Assembly: GCF_022179545.1 (NCBI RefSeq)
Contig: NZ_AP025518.1
Coordinates: 2,232,001 to 2,296,000, forward strand
Reading direction: 5' to 3'
Source of the DNA: Mycolicibacterium fortuitum subsp. fortuitum
Lineage (GTDB): Bacteria; Actinomycetota; Actinomycetes; Mycobacteriales; Mycobacteriaceae
DNA length: 64,000 nt
The position numbers were made by a program, and so were the translations under genes. How positions within the stretch are numbered: position 1 is the first letter of the stretch; every line of letters begins with the position of its first letter. Under the pieces are notes generated by a model. The model saw nothing but the letters and a program-made list of their open reading frames with translations, did no database searches and was not told where the DNA came from. Below, piece by piece: positions 8,441 to 16,298 of this stretch.

Positions 8441-9298
8441 TCAGTCTTTGGGTAGAACGCGGCCGAGTAGTCCGGCGCCGCGGACATAGAGGGCGGGGAA
8501 GTGCCGCTTCAGATGCCAGATGACAGTGGCGTCGATCTGGGGCACCACGTAGAGCCGGCCACTGTCGTGCGCGTCCAGGGTGCGGGCGGCGACGTTGTCC
8601 GGGGACAATCCGGTCCACCGGGCGAGCTGCAGGCTGAGATTCATGGAGCCCGGGGTGATGCGGCCGTCCTGAAAGACGTTGGTCTTGACGAAGGTCGGGC
8701 ACAGCACCGTGACCGCGACGCCTGCACCGGCAAGTTCGGCCGCCAGCGTCTCCGACAGTGACATCACGCCCGCTTTGGAGACGTTGTAGGGAGCCATCGA
8801 AGGCGCGGCGGCGAATCCGGCGGCAGAGGCCACGTTGATGATCCCGCCGCGACCGGCCTCGCGCAGGATCGGTGTGAAAACCTCACACCCGTACACCACA
8901 CCCCACAGATTGATACCGAGCGCCCAGTCCCAATCCTCGAATCCGATGGCGCCGACGGGCTTGCCGCCGACACCTACGCCGGCGTTGTTGATCACCAGAG
9001 TCGGCGGGCCGCCGAAGACGCTGTTGGCCTGCTTGGCCAACTGCTCGACCGCGCTGCGATCGGATACGTCGCAGACCACAGCATGGCCGGCTCCGGTGCC
9101 CAGCTTGCCGATCAGCTCCACCGTCTCGTCGGCCCGGTCCGCATCGATATCGGCACAAATGACCTCACCACCCCTGCGGGCGAGCTCAAGAGCGAACGAC
9201 CGGCCGATGCCGCTGCCGGCGCCCGTCACCACCGCCTTGGCGTTCGTGCAGCGCTTCTCGCCGCGAAAGGCATTGAATATCAAGTCGATTCCGAACAT
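8441..9298 (-). CDS. Short-chain dehydrogenase/reductase
   Basis: Classical SDR of 285 aa. The cofactor motif TGAGSGIG (about residues 25-32), NNAG (about 95) and the active-site Tyr/Lys in YNVSK are all present. The start ATG at 9298-9296 shares one base with the lipase stop, so the two are translationally coupled. A hydrophobic N-terminus (GIDLIFNAF) precedes the Rossmann fold. In the mymA-like arrangement it corresponds to the SDR that follows LipR. It probably oxidises or reduces an alcohol/ketone produced near the monooxygenase step. Confidence 0.92.
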   Translation of the reverse strand: MFGIDLIFNAFRGEKRCTNAKAVVTGAGSGIGRSFALELARRGGEVICADIDADRADETVELIGKLGTGAGHAVVCDVSDRSAVEQLAKQANSVFGGPPTLVINNAGVGVGGKPVGAIGFEDWDWALGINLWGVVYGCEVFTPILREAGRGGIINVASAAGFAAAPSMAPYNVSKAGVMSLSETLAAELAGAGVAVTVLCPTFVKTNVFQDGRITPGSMNLSLQLARWTGLSPDNVAARTLDAHDSGRLYVVPQIDATVIWHLKRHFPALYVRGAGLLGRVLPKD

Positions 9299-10290
9299 CA
9301 GCACACCTCCACGTGGGTATCGGTCCGGTCGTTCCCGAGCGCCGAGGAGATGAAGCCCGCGGCGCGGCGCAGTGCCGGTCCTGCTTCCGGTGCCAGGCGG
9401 GGCAGGGCCTGGAAGACGTGCACCATGCCGGGCCACACTTCGAGAGTGCTTGCCCCTCCGGCCCGGCTGACCTCGGCATCGAGGTAGCGCGCATCGGCGC
9501 TGAGCATTTCGAACTCGCCGGCCTGGATCAGCATGGGCGGCAGTCGATCTGCCTTGTCGAATCGAAGGCGCAACCGTGGCTGTTCGGGGTTTTCCGCCGC
9601 GGTGTAGAGACCGACCAACTGCCGCGCGGCGGTGGCGGACATGGCCGGATCGCGGCGCACCTTCTCCTGCTGCAGTGCGAGTTCCATGGTCAGGTCGATC
9701 AGCGGGGAGAACAGCACTACTGCCGCAGGCTGGAAGCCGGGTTCGTCGGCGTGTGCGAGGAGCAGGTCGCAGGCCAGATGTCCACCTGCCGAGTCGGCGC
9801 CGACCACGACGTCGGATGTCGCGTATCCCTGATCGAGCAACCATCGATAACCGGCCTCGATGTCGTGGGCGGCAGCGGGAAATCGATGTTCGGGGGCCAA
9901 ACGGTAGTCGACCGAGAAGAAGGGGATGCCGGTGGCCTCGGACAACTGCGCCACCAGTTTGCGGTGCGTCCGCGCCGAGCAGATCACGTACGCGCTGCCG
10001 TGGATGTAATAGCCGGCGCGCGTGCCGAACTCCACGCCGGGACCGAGTACCCATTCGCCGCGGACTCCGGGCCCGCGGACCGGGATGACCCTGGTGCCGT
10101 CGGGCATGGATCCCAACGTCCCCATGATCGTGGCGATCAGTCCCCGGGAGAACCACACCCCGGGCTTATTCATCGGAATCACGCCGGTAAGACACCCCAG
10201 CGTCCATCGGGTGGCGGTAGCCGCGACCACGGCGCGCAGAGAACGCTCGCTGGGCACCGCCGGCAGATCGGGTGAGGCAATTGCGGTCAC
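9298..10290 (-). CDS. Alpha/beta hydrolase (LipR/HSL-type esterase)
   Basis: Esterase of about 330 aa in the hormone-sensitive-lipase group. The oxyanion motif HGSAY stands in place of HGGG, the nucleophile elbow is GADSAGG, and the catalytic His is in GMVHVFQ. I place the start at the GTG of 10290-10288. The reading frame continues to a TTG at 10326, but that codon lies inside the 24-bp palindrome 10311-10334 and is more likely promoter sequence. It is the first gene of the mymA-like operon. The start is uncertain because no strong ribosome-binding site precedes it; a leaderless or downstream start is possible. Confidence 0.85.
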   Translation of the reverse strand: MTAIASPDLPAVPSERSLRAVVAATATRWTLGCLTGVIPMNKPGVWFSRGLIATIMGTLGSMPDGTRVIPVRGPGVRGEWVLGPGVEFGTRAGYYIHGSAYVICSARTHRKLVAQLSEATGIPFFSVDYRLAPEHRFPAAAHDIEAGYRWLLDQGYATSDVVVGADSAGGHLACDLLLAHADEPGFQPAAVVLFSPLIDLTMELALQQEKVRRDPAMSATAARQLVGLYTAAENPEQPRLRLRFDKADRLPPMLIQAGEFEMLSADARYLDAEVSRAGGASTLEVWPGMVHVFQALPRLAPEAGPALRRAAGFISSALGNDRTDTHVEVC

Positions 10291-10310
10291 CGAGTTTACG
10301 TCACCACAGA

Positions 10311-10334
10311 CTGTTACATTTGTCAATGTAACAG
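10311..10334. promoter_or_regulatory. 24-bp palindromic operator upstream of the mymA-like operon
   Basis: CTGTTACATT (10311-10320) and AATGTAACAG (10325-10334) are perfect 10-bp arms around TGTC. The architecture is typical of a TetR-family operator. It differs from the TACNGTA repeats elsewhere in the window. On the minus strand it contains TTGACA, so it may overlap a -35 element. Confidence 0.7.
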
Positions 10335-10404
10335 TGCGGGATGACGCTACTCCGGCTCACGTGGGCCGGACGCGGCTCATCGGATAGCTGCGGAATACGC
10401 CAAA

Positions 10405-10434
10405 TCGCCCGGACCAGAAGGTAAGTCCGGGCGA
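10405..10434 (-). terminator. Terminator hairpin of the TetR gene
   Basis: TCGCCCGGAC (10405-10414) and GTCCGGGCGA (10425-10434) form a perfect 10-bp stem with a 10-nt loop. It lies between the TetR stop (10475) and the lipase promoter. Confidence 0.6.
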
Positions 10435-10474
10435 CGTGGTGTCGACGTCTGAAACGGTGGCGTGTGGCTGCCTG

Positions 10475-11215
10475 TCAGGCGGATGCGCCCAATTTGCGCT
10501 TCCCCTTGGCTGCAGGCGGCTGTGCGATCCGTGCCGCCGCATGGTCGAGGATGCATTCCAGGCCGTACTCGAAGTTCTTCTCGTCGGCGGCCCCGATGCG
10601 ATGCCCCTCGTTGGTGACCTGTGCCAGCAGAGGGGTGACCTCCGGGTCGATCACCATGGTCTCTTCGTAGTCTCCGGGGGCGTTGTCGTTGGCCCGGTTC
10701 TTCTCGTAGAGGCGGTGTAGCACCACCGAACCGCGGACGTGCACCGAGACGGCCGAGTACGTGTCGAAGGCGTCCTCGACCGACAACCCGGCCTCCACCA
10801 GGCCGGCGATGGCGGTCTCCATCTCCTGCACACCCAGGCGCGCGGCGCGCGGGCTCAACGCGGAACGAATGAGAATGAGATCACACAGAATCGGGTTGCC
10901 CATGAAGGCTTTTCGCATGGTCCTGGCATGGTTGGCCAACGACTCACGCCAATCCTTGGCCTCGACGTAAGGGGTGGCGACCACGAACTCGCGGAGCGCG
11001 CGGTCGGTCATCGCATTGAGCAGGTCGTCCTTCTTGCGGAAGTACCAGTAGATGCTCGTGACGCCGACACCCAGGTGTTTGCCCAGCAGCGGCATGCTGA
11101 GATTGTCGATCGACACCTGCTCGGCGAGTTCGAATGCGCCCTTGATGATGTCCTCGGGATTGATGGATCCGCGTTCGCGCCGTTGACGCTTTTCAGCGGT
11201 CGGTTGCTTTGCCAC
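10475..11215 (-). CDS. TetR-family transcriptional regulator (paralogue of 28362-29060)
   Basis: TetR regulator of 246 aa. The helix-turn-helix includes NLSMPLLGKHLGVGVTSIYW followed by YFRKKDDLL, and the effector domain includes NPILCDLILIRS. It is clearly paralogous to the TetR at 28362, sharing RQRRERGSI, VSIDNLSMP, GVTSIYWYFR, NPI.CDLILIR and AFDTY. I prefer the GTG at 11215 because GGAGG (from the upstream ATGGAGG) then sits 8 bases before it. The ATG at 11230 is the alternative. The nearly identical recognition region makes the pair the best candidates for binding the repeated operator of the supercluster. Confidence 0.92.
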   Translation of the reverse strand: MAKQPTAEKRQRRERGSINPEDIIKGAFELAEQVSIDNLSMPLLGKHLGVGVTSIYWYFRKKDDLLNAMTDRALREFVVATPYVEAKDWRESLANHARTMRKAFMGNPILCDLILIRSALSPRAARLGVQEMETAIAGLVEAGLSVEDAFDTYSAVSVHVRGSVVLHRLYEKNRANDNAPGDYEETMVIDPEVTPLLAQVTNEGHRIGAADEKNFEYGLECILDHAAARIAQPPAAKGKRKLGASA

Positions 11216-11430
11216 TGCGGGCACCTCCATCGAAATCGATTCTGCTCACGCCGTTCTGTGCCGCGGGTCAATCGCAGGTGAATTTACCGCTGGCCTCCAC
11301 CTGAACTGCGCCTATGTGCGCGTGTCGCGGATCTTGTCGCTGTCAACCTTACCGGTAGCCTCTCTGTTGCTGCCGTGCGCAGTGGGTGCCGAAGCGTCGC
11401 TCTGCTGCGGTGGGGAGCCTTCCGGCTAGG

Positions 11431-11449
11431 TACTGTAATCCCTATAGTA
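11431..11449. promoter_or_regulatory. Supercluster operator, site 3
   Basis: TACTGTA-ATCCC-TATAGTA, half-site centres 12 bp apart, 41 bp upstream of the GTG start of the crotonase at 11491. A weaker TACCGGT half-site lies at 11350-11356, nearer the TetR gene. Confidence 0.7.
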
Positions 11450-11490
11450 GGCTTTTCCGGGTTGGTGGACCGCGAGCGAAGGGGCAGTTG

Positions 11491-12252
11491 GTGTCGGAAG
11501 TGGTTCTGCGGGAGCGTCGGGGTCGAACGCTCATCATCACGATCAATCGTCCGGAAGCGCGCAATGCCTTCAACCTCGCGGTGGTGCAGGGGCTAGCCGA
11601 TGCGATGGACGAACTCGATGACACCCCGGAGCTGTCGGTGGCTGTCCTCACCGGTGCGGGCGGCAACTTCTGCGCGGGCATGGACCTGAAGGCGTTTGCC
11701 TCGGGTGAGCTGCCCTACGTTCCCGGCCGTGGCGCAGGTTTCACCGAACGTCCGCCGCGCAAACCACTGATCGCCGCGGTTGAAGGGTTCGCGCTCGCCG
11801 GTGGTACCGAGTTGGTCCTGGCGACCGACCTCGTGGTCGCCTCGAAGGTGGCCAAGTTCGGCATCCCCGAGGTCAAGCGCGGCCTTGTCGCCGGTGGCGG
11901 GGGCCTGCTGCGCCTGCATCAGCGCATCCCGTACCAGAAGGCGATGGAACTCGCCCTCACCGGCGACAGCTTCACCGCCGAGGAAGCCGCCGCGTGGGGT
12001 TTCGTGAACAAGCTGACCGAACCCGGTGAGGCGCTCGACGGGGCACTCGAACTCGCCGATCGGATCACCGCCAACGGCCCGCTGGCCGTGGCCGTGACGA
12101 AGGAGATCATCGCGTCGTCCTCTGAGTGGTCGGCCGACGAGATGTGGAAGAAGCAGGGCGAACTGCTCGGACCGGTCTTCTCCTCCAACGATGCCAAGGA
12201 GGGGGCGATCGCCTTCGCGGAGAAACGCGCACCCAACTGGACCGGTTCCTGA
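11491..12252 (+). CDS. Enoyl-CoA hydratase
   Basis: Crotonase of 253 aa, and the only one of the six here that keeps both catalytic Glu: AGGTELVLATD and FGIPEVKRG. It is the best candidate for a true trans-enoyl-CoA hydratase. The oxyanion loop is FCAGMDLKA. The start is the GTG at 11491 with GAAGGGG about 7 bases before it; the frame is open further upstream, but that part crosses the operator region. It heads an operon with the SDR at 12296 and the DapA-type aldolase at 13100. Confidence 0.93.
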   Translation: MSEVVLRERRGRTLIITINRPEARNAFNLAVVQGLADAMDELDDTPELSVAVLTGAGGNFCAGMDLKAFASGELPYVPGRGAGFTERPPRKPLIAAVEGFALAGGTELVLATDLVVASKVAKFGIPEVKRGLVAGGGGLLRLHQRIPYQKAMELALTGDSFTAEEAAAWGFVNKLTEPGEALDGALELADRITANGPLAVAVTKEIIASSSEWSADEMWKKQGELLGPVFSSNDAKEGAIAFAEKRAPNWTGS

Positions 12253-12295
12253 GTCCGGCGGCAAGGAGCGAAGCGACCGGGGGAGTCATCAGGCC

Positions 12296-13090
12296 ATGGA
12301 TCTCGGATTCGCAGGTGCGGCCACCGTCGTGGTGGGTGGTGGCCGCGGGATGGGTTTCGCGACGGCCCGATGTCTGGCCGAGGACGGTGCTCGGATAGCG
12401 ATCGTCGGGCGGTCCCGTGACGTACTCGACAAGGCCGCAACGGAGCTGAGCGGCCTGGGATCGCCGGAGGCGGTGGCGATCGTCGCCGACACCTCGGACG
12501 GCTCCCAGGTCGAGCGAGCCTTCACCGAGGTGGGCGAGCGTTGGGGTGAGCTCAACGCATTGATCAACACGGTCGGCCCTGGCGCCGCGGGCAACTTCGA
12601 GGAGTTGTCCGACGAGCAGTGGCAGGACGCATTCGATGCGGGCCTGATGGGCATGGTGCGCTGCGTGCGTGCGGCGTTACCCTTGCTGCGCAAGGCCGAA
12701 TGGGCGCGCGTGGTCAACTTCTCGGCCCATTCCACTCAGCGGCAAAGCACTCGCTTGCCGGCTTATACGGCGGCCAAGGCCGCGGTGAACAGCGTCTCCA
12801 AGAACCTGTCACTACTGTTGGCCAAAGACGAGATCATGGTCAACGTGGTATCGCCGGGCAGCATCTCGTCGGAAGCGTTGCGCGGCTGGGCTGACACGGT
12901 GGGCGTCGACGGCAACGACCCATATGCGTTGATGGCGGCAATCGATGAGCACTTCGGCCATCCGGCCCATCTGCCGCGCGCCGGTCTTCCTGGTGAAATC
13001 GGGCCCGTCGCAGCATTTTTGGCGTCCAAGCGCAATTCATACATGACCGGGGCGAACGTCAACGTGGACGGTGGATCGGATTTCATCTAG
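12296..13090 (+). CDS. Short-chain dehydrogenase/reductase
   Basis: SDR of 264 aa. The cofactor loop is VGGGRGMG, a variant of TGxxxGIG; the NNAG position reads NTVG, and the active-site pair is in YTAAK. The variant NNAG motif places it away from the classical family core. It ends with the usual GANVNVDGGSDF C-terminus. It lies between the hydratase and the aldolase on the plus strand with short gaps (43 and 9 bp), so all three share a transcript. It is probably a hydroxyacyl-CoA or alcohol dehydrogenase of the pathway. Confidence 0.92.
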   Translation: MDLGFAGAATVVVGGGRGMGFATARCLAEDGARIAIVGRSRDVLDKAATELSGLGSPEAVAIVADTSDGSQVERAFTEVGERWGELNALINTVGPGAAGNFEELSDEQWQDAFDAGLMGMVRCVRAALPLLRKAEWARVVNFSAHSTQRQSTRLPAYTAAKAAVNSVSKNLSLLLAKDEIMVNVVSPGSISSEALRGWADTVGVDGNDPYALMAAIDEHFGHPAHLPRAGLPGEIGPVAAFLASKRNSYMTGANVNVDGGSDFI

Positions 13091-13099
13091 GGGGCCCGT

Positions 13100-14107
13100 A
13101 TGGCAACTGCATCCGAAGCGCGGGACTGGGCACACTCGGCATTGCGCGGAATCGGTGACTCGCTCTACACCCCGTTCTGCGGAACCGACGGCGACGACAT
13201 CGACTGGGAGGCCTACCGGCACCTCGTGCGCTACTGCGTCGGCGATCTGGGCCACCAGATGCTGTGGTGTACCAGCGGCCTCGCCGAGTTCTGGGCTTTG
13301 ACGCTGACCGAGCGCAAGCGGTTGCTCGAGGTGGCGATCGAAGAGGGGCGCCGCGCGAACCCGGGTGTGGTGGTGCAGGCCTGCACAGCGGCAACATCGG
13401 CAAAGGACTGCCTGGAGCTGACGCGGCATGCCCAGCAGGTGGGGGCCGACATCGTCTACATCCAGACACCCATGATGGAAGCGCATGGGGGAGAGGGTGT
13501 TCTGCGGTTCTTCTCGTATATCGCCGACCGCACCGACATTGCCCTGGGAATGTTCAACTCACCGTCGTCGGGCTACGTGCTGACTCCGGAGGAAGGTGCT
13601 GCAATTGCCGAGGCAATCCCGGCGGTGTGTGCCACCAAGGAGGGAGCCTTCCGGGCGGCGGCGAGTCGTCGACTGCACGAACTGGCGCCGTATCTCGCGG
13701 TCTGGGAATGCGACACCGTGGTTTACCGGGCCGGCTGGCTGAGGGAGGGCATCGTCTGCCCGGCCCAATTGGGGACGGCCGGCTACCTCTATGAAACCCC
13801 GGAACGTCGCATCTTCACCGAGTACTGGGACCTGGTCTACGCGGATCGGCTGATCGAGGCGATGGACTTCGGCCGAGACTCGGGGTTGGACCAGTTCAGC
13901 CTTGATGTCGGATCCTGGTTCACCTGCTATCCGGGACGATCGGACTACTTCACCCATTGGGCCGGTGCGTTCAAGTATGCAGCCTCGGTGCTGGGATTGC
14001 CCGTCGGCGACCACCCGCATTCGCGGCCACCCCAAGCGCTGCTCCCGCAACTGGCGAAGGGCCAGATCGAAACCGCTTATCGCAAGCTCGGTTTGATCAA
14101 CTTCTGA
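13100..14107 (+). CDS. Dihydrodipicolinate synthase (DapA/NAL) family aldolase
   Basis: Class I aldolase or hydratase-aldolase of 335 aa with a TIM barrel. The Schiff-base Lys is in CATKEGAF (about residue 180). Where DapA and NAL have Tyr-Asn-x-Pro, this protein has Phe-Asn-Ser-Pro (MFNSPSSGY), so the usual proton-shuttling Tyr is missing. A subset of this family makes retro-aldol cleavages in aromatic catabolism, so a C-C cleavage role fits the location. It is the last gene of the 11491 operon. DapA itself is unlikely. Confidence 0.88.
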   Translation: MATASEARDWAHSALRGIGDSLYTPFCGTDGDDIDWEAYRHLVRYCVGDLGHQMLWCTSGLAEFWALTLTERKRLLEVAIEEGRRANPGVVVQACTAATSAKDCLELTRHAQQVGADIVYIQTPMMEAHGGEGVLRFFSYIADRTDIALGMFNSPSSGYVLTPEEGAAIAEAIPAVCATKEGAFRAAASRRLHELAPYLAVWECDTVVYRAGWLREGIVCPAQLGTAGYLYETPERRIFTEYWDLVYADRLIEAMDFGRDSGLDQFSLDVGSWFTCYPGRSDYFTHWAGAFKYAASVLGLPVGDHPHSRPPQALLPQLAKGQIETAYRKLGLINF

Positions 14108-14156
14108 CCCGCCTTTGCGCAGGTAGCAGCCTTGGTGCCGGACTTGCGGAATGCAC

Positions 14157-14175
14157 TACCGATAGGTATACAGTA
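14157..14175. promoter_or_regulatory. Supercluster operator, site 4
   Basis: TACCGAT-AGGTA-TACAGTA, half-site centres 12 bp apart, 41 bp upstream of the crotonase at 14217, which heads the long operon to 20997. Confidence 0.7.
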
Positions 14176-14216
14176 TGTATGTCTGAGCGGCTGGTGCGGC
14201 AGGAGGTGGTCGGCGC

Positions 14217-15038
14217 ATGACACTCGCCGATGACGTGGGAACCGAGGCGGTGCTCTACGAGACGACGGAGACCGGCGTCGCGGTCATCACGCTGAACCGG
14301 CCGGACCGGCTGAACTCCTGGGGTGCGGATATCTCGGCCGGCGTCTACGCGAGTTTCGATCGCGCCGAAGCGGATCCGGTCGTCCGGGTGATCGTGCTGA
14401 CCGGCAGCGGACGCGGATTCTGTGCGGGCGCCTACATGGGTGCCATGCAGGACCTGGGTGCCGGCATCGACGAAGACACCGATGTCAGCAAGATCGTCGG
14501 CGAGCGTCACCCGCATTTCCTCACCGAGCTGCGCAAGCCAGTCGTAGCCGCCATCAACGGGGCCTGCGTCGGCATCGGCCTCACCCATGCGCTGATGTGC
14601 GACGTCCGATTCGCCGCTGCCGGTGCGAAATTCGCCACCGCCTTCCCGCGCCGCGGGCTGATCGGCGAATACGGCATCACCTGGATCCTGCCGCGGCTGG
14701 CAGGCTGGGGCGCCGCAGCGGACCTGCTGTTGTCCGGACGAACCTTCTTCGCCGAAGAGGCCTTCGCGCTCGGATTGGTCAAAGAGGTTGTCGCGCCGGA
14801 GGATCTGCTGACCCGCGCCCTCGAGTACGCCGAGGATCTGGCTCGCAACTGCTCTCCGGCGTCGATGGCGGTGATCAAGCGTCAGCTCTATGGCGACGCC
14901 CACGACAACGTCGCTGATGTGAGCGGCCGGGCCGAGAAACTGATGCACGAGTCCATGGTTCGCCCCGATCTGATCGAGGGAATCACGGCATTCTTCGAAA
15001 AACGGCCCCCGAATTTCCCGCCCCTGAAAGAAGGTTGA
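14217..15038 (+). CDS. Enoyl-CoA hydratase/isomerase family protein
   Basis: Crotonase of 273 aa. The oxyanion loops FCAGAYMGA and INGACVGIGLT are intact. The two hydratase Glu positions read Thr (GLTHALMCD) and Phe (FATAFPRRG), while a Glu occurs in LIGEYGITW at the position used by isomerase-like members. An isomerase or other CoA-ester role is therefore favoured. It is the first gene of a seven-enzyme-rich operon (amidohydrolase, acyl-CoA synthetase, second amidohydrolase, two acyl-CoA dehydrogenases follow). Its stop is 4 bp before the next ATG. Confidence 0.92.
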   Translation: MTLADDVGTEAVLYETTETGVAVITLNRPDRLNSWGADISAGVYASFDRAEADPVVRVIVLTGSGRGFCAGAYMGAMQDLGAGIDEDTDVSKIVGERHPHFLTELRKPVVAAINGACVGIGLTHALMCDVRFAAAGAKFATAFPRRGLIGEYGITWILPRLAGWGAAADLLLSGRTFFAEEAFALGLVKEVVAPEDLLTRALEYAEDLARNCSPASMAVIKRQLYGDAHDNVADVSGRAEKLMHESMVRPDLIEGITAFFEKRPPNFPPLKEG

Positions 15039-15042
15039 TGAC

Positions 15043-16290
15043 ATGACCGAAGCTCCCGAGCGGCTTCCGTACCTGGCCGTCGACGTCGACAACCACTACT
15101 ACGAGCCCATCGACGCGTTCACCCGGCACCTGCCCAAGGAGTTTCGCAGCCGTGGTGTGCAGATGGTGCAGGACGGCAAGCGCACGCTGGCGGTGATGGG
15201 TGGAACGGTCAACCACTTCATCCCGAACCCGACGTTCGACCCGATCATCGAACCGGGTTGTCTGGACCTGTTGTTCCGTGGCGAGATCCCCGAGGGCGTG
15301 GATCCGGCCTCCCTGATGAAGGTGGACCGGCTCGCAGACCATCCCGAATACCAGAATCGCGAAGCCCGGGTGAAGGTGCTCGATCGTCAGCGCCTCGAAA
15401 CCGTATTCATGCTGCCGACTTTCGCCTGCGGCGTGGAGGAGGGGCTCAAGCACGACATCGAGGCCACCATGGCCTCGGTGCATGCCTTCAACCTGTGGCT
15501 GGATGAGGACTGGGGCTTCGACCGGCCCGACGGCCGTTTCGTATCGGCCCCCATCATCTCACTGGCCGATCCCGACAAGGCGGTCGAGGAAGTCGAGTTC
15601 GTGATCGGTCGCGGCGCCAAGCTGGTGTGTGTGCGCCCGGCCCCGGTGCCGGGCGCGGTCAGGCCGCGCTCCCTCGGTGACCCGTTGCACGATCCGGTGT
15701 GGGCCCGACTGGCCGAGGCGGGCGTAGCCGTGGTCTTCCACCTGTCCGACTCGGGGTACATGGCGGTCCCGGCGCTGTGGGGTGGAAGCGGGGTGTTCAA
15801 GGGATTCGGCAAACGGGACCCGCTCGACATGGTGATCATGGACGACCGGGCGATCCACGACACCATGGCGTCGATGATCGTGCACCAGGTCTTCACCCGA
15901 CATCCCAAGCTCAGGGTGTGCAGCATCGAGAACGGCTCCTACTTCGTCTACCGGCTGATCAAGCGGCTGAAGAAGGCCGCCAACAATGCCCCGTACCACT
16001 TCAAGGAGGACCCGGTCGAGCAGTTGCGTAACAACGTCTGGATCGCGCCGTACTACGAGGATGACGTGAAGCTGCTCGCCGACACCATCGGTGTCGACAA
16101 GATTCTGTTCGGCTCGGACTGGCCGCACGGCGAGGGCCTGGCCGACCCGACCACTTTCACCGCCGATATCCCGCAGTTTCCGGAGTTCAGCCTCGAAGAC
16201 ACCCGGAAAGTCATGCGCGACAACGCTCTCGAACTACTCGGCGACCCCGCGCGCACCGCTCCGGGTGTGGCCGGACTGGTATCGGCGTAG
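15043..16290 (+). CDS. Amidohydrolase-2 family metal-dependent hydrolase
   Basis: TIM-barrel hydrolase or decarboxylase of 415 aa in the ACMSD/amidohydrolase-2 family. The N-terminal metal motif of the family (DxHxH) is modified to VDVDNHYYEP; the C-terminal metal Asp is in FGSDWPHGEG. Conserved CSIENGSYFV lies in the centre. It is one of four such proteins in the supercluster (also 17903, 21618 and 50196). Family members act on CoA-activated or carboxylated ring-cleavage products, but no substrate can be assigned here. It is co-transcribed with the acyl-CoA synthetase 8 bp downstream. Confidence 0.88.
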   Translation: MTEAPERLPYLAVDVDNHYYEPIDAFTRHLPKEFRSRGVQMVQDGKRTLAVMGGTVNHFIPNPTFDPIIEPGCLDLLFRGEIPEGVDPASLMKVDRLADHPEYQNREARVKVLDRQRLETVFMLPTFACGVEEGLKHDIEATMASVHAFNLWLDEDWGFDRPDGRFVSAPIISLADPDKAVEEVEFVIGRGAKLVCVRPAPVPGAVRPRSLGDPLHDPVWARLAEAGVAVVFHLSDSGYMAVPALWGGSGVFKGFGKRDPLDMVIMDDRAIHDTMASMIVHQVFTRHPKLRVCSIENGSYFVYRLIKRLKKAANNAPYHFKEDPVEQLRNNVWIAPYYEDDVKLLADTIGVDKILFGSDWPHGEGLADPTTFTADIPQFPEFSLEDTRKVMRDNALELLGDPARTAPGVAGLVSA

Positions 16291-16298
16291 CCGCCGAG

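Noticed and set aside
10290..10326. TTG start for the lipase at 10326
   Set aside because: It lies inside the 24-bp palindrome and would put an operator in the coding sequence; the GTG at 10290 is preferred.
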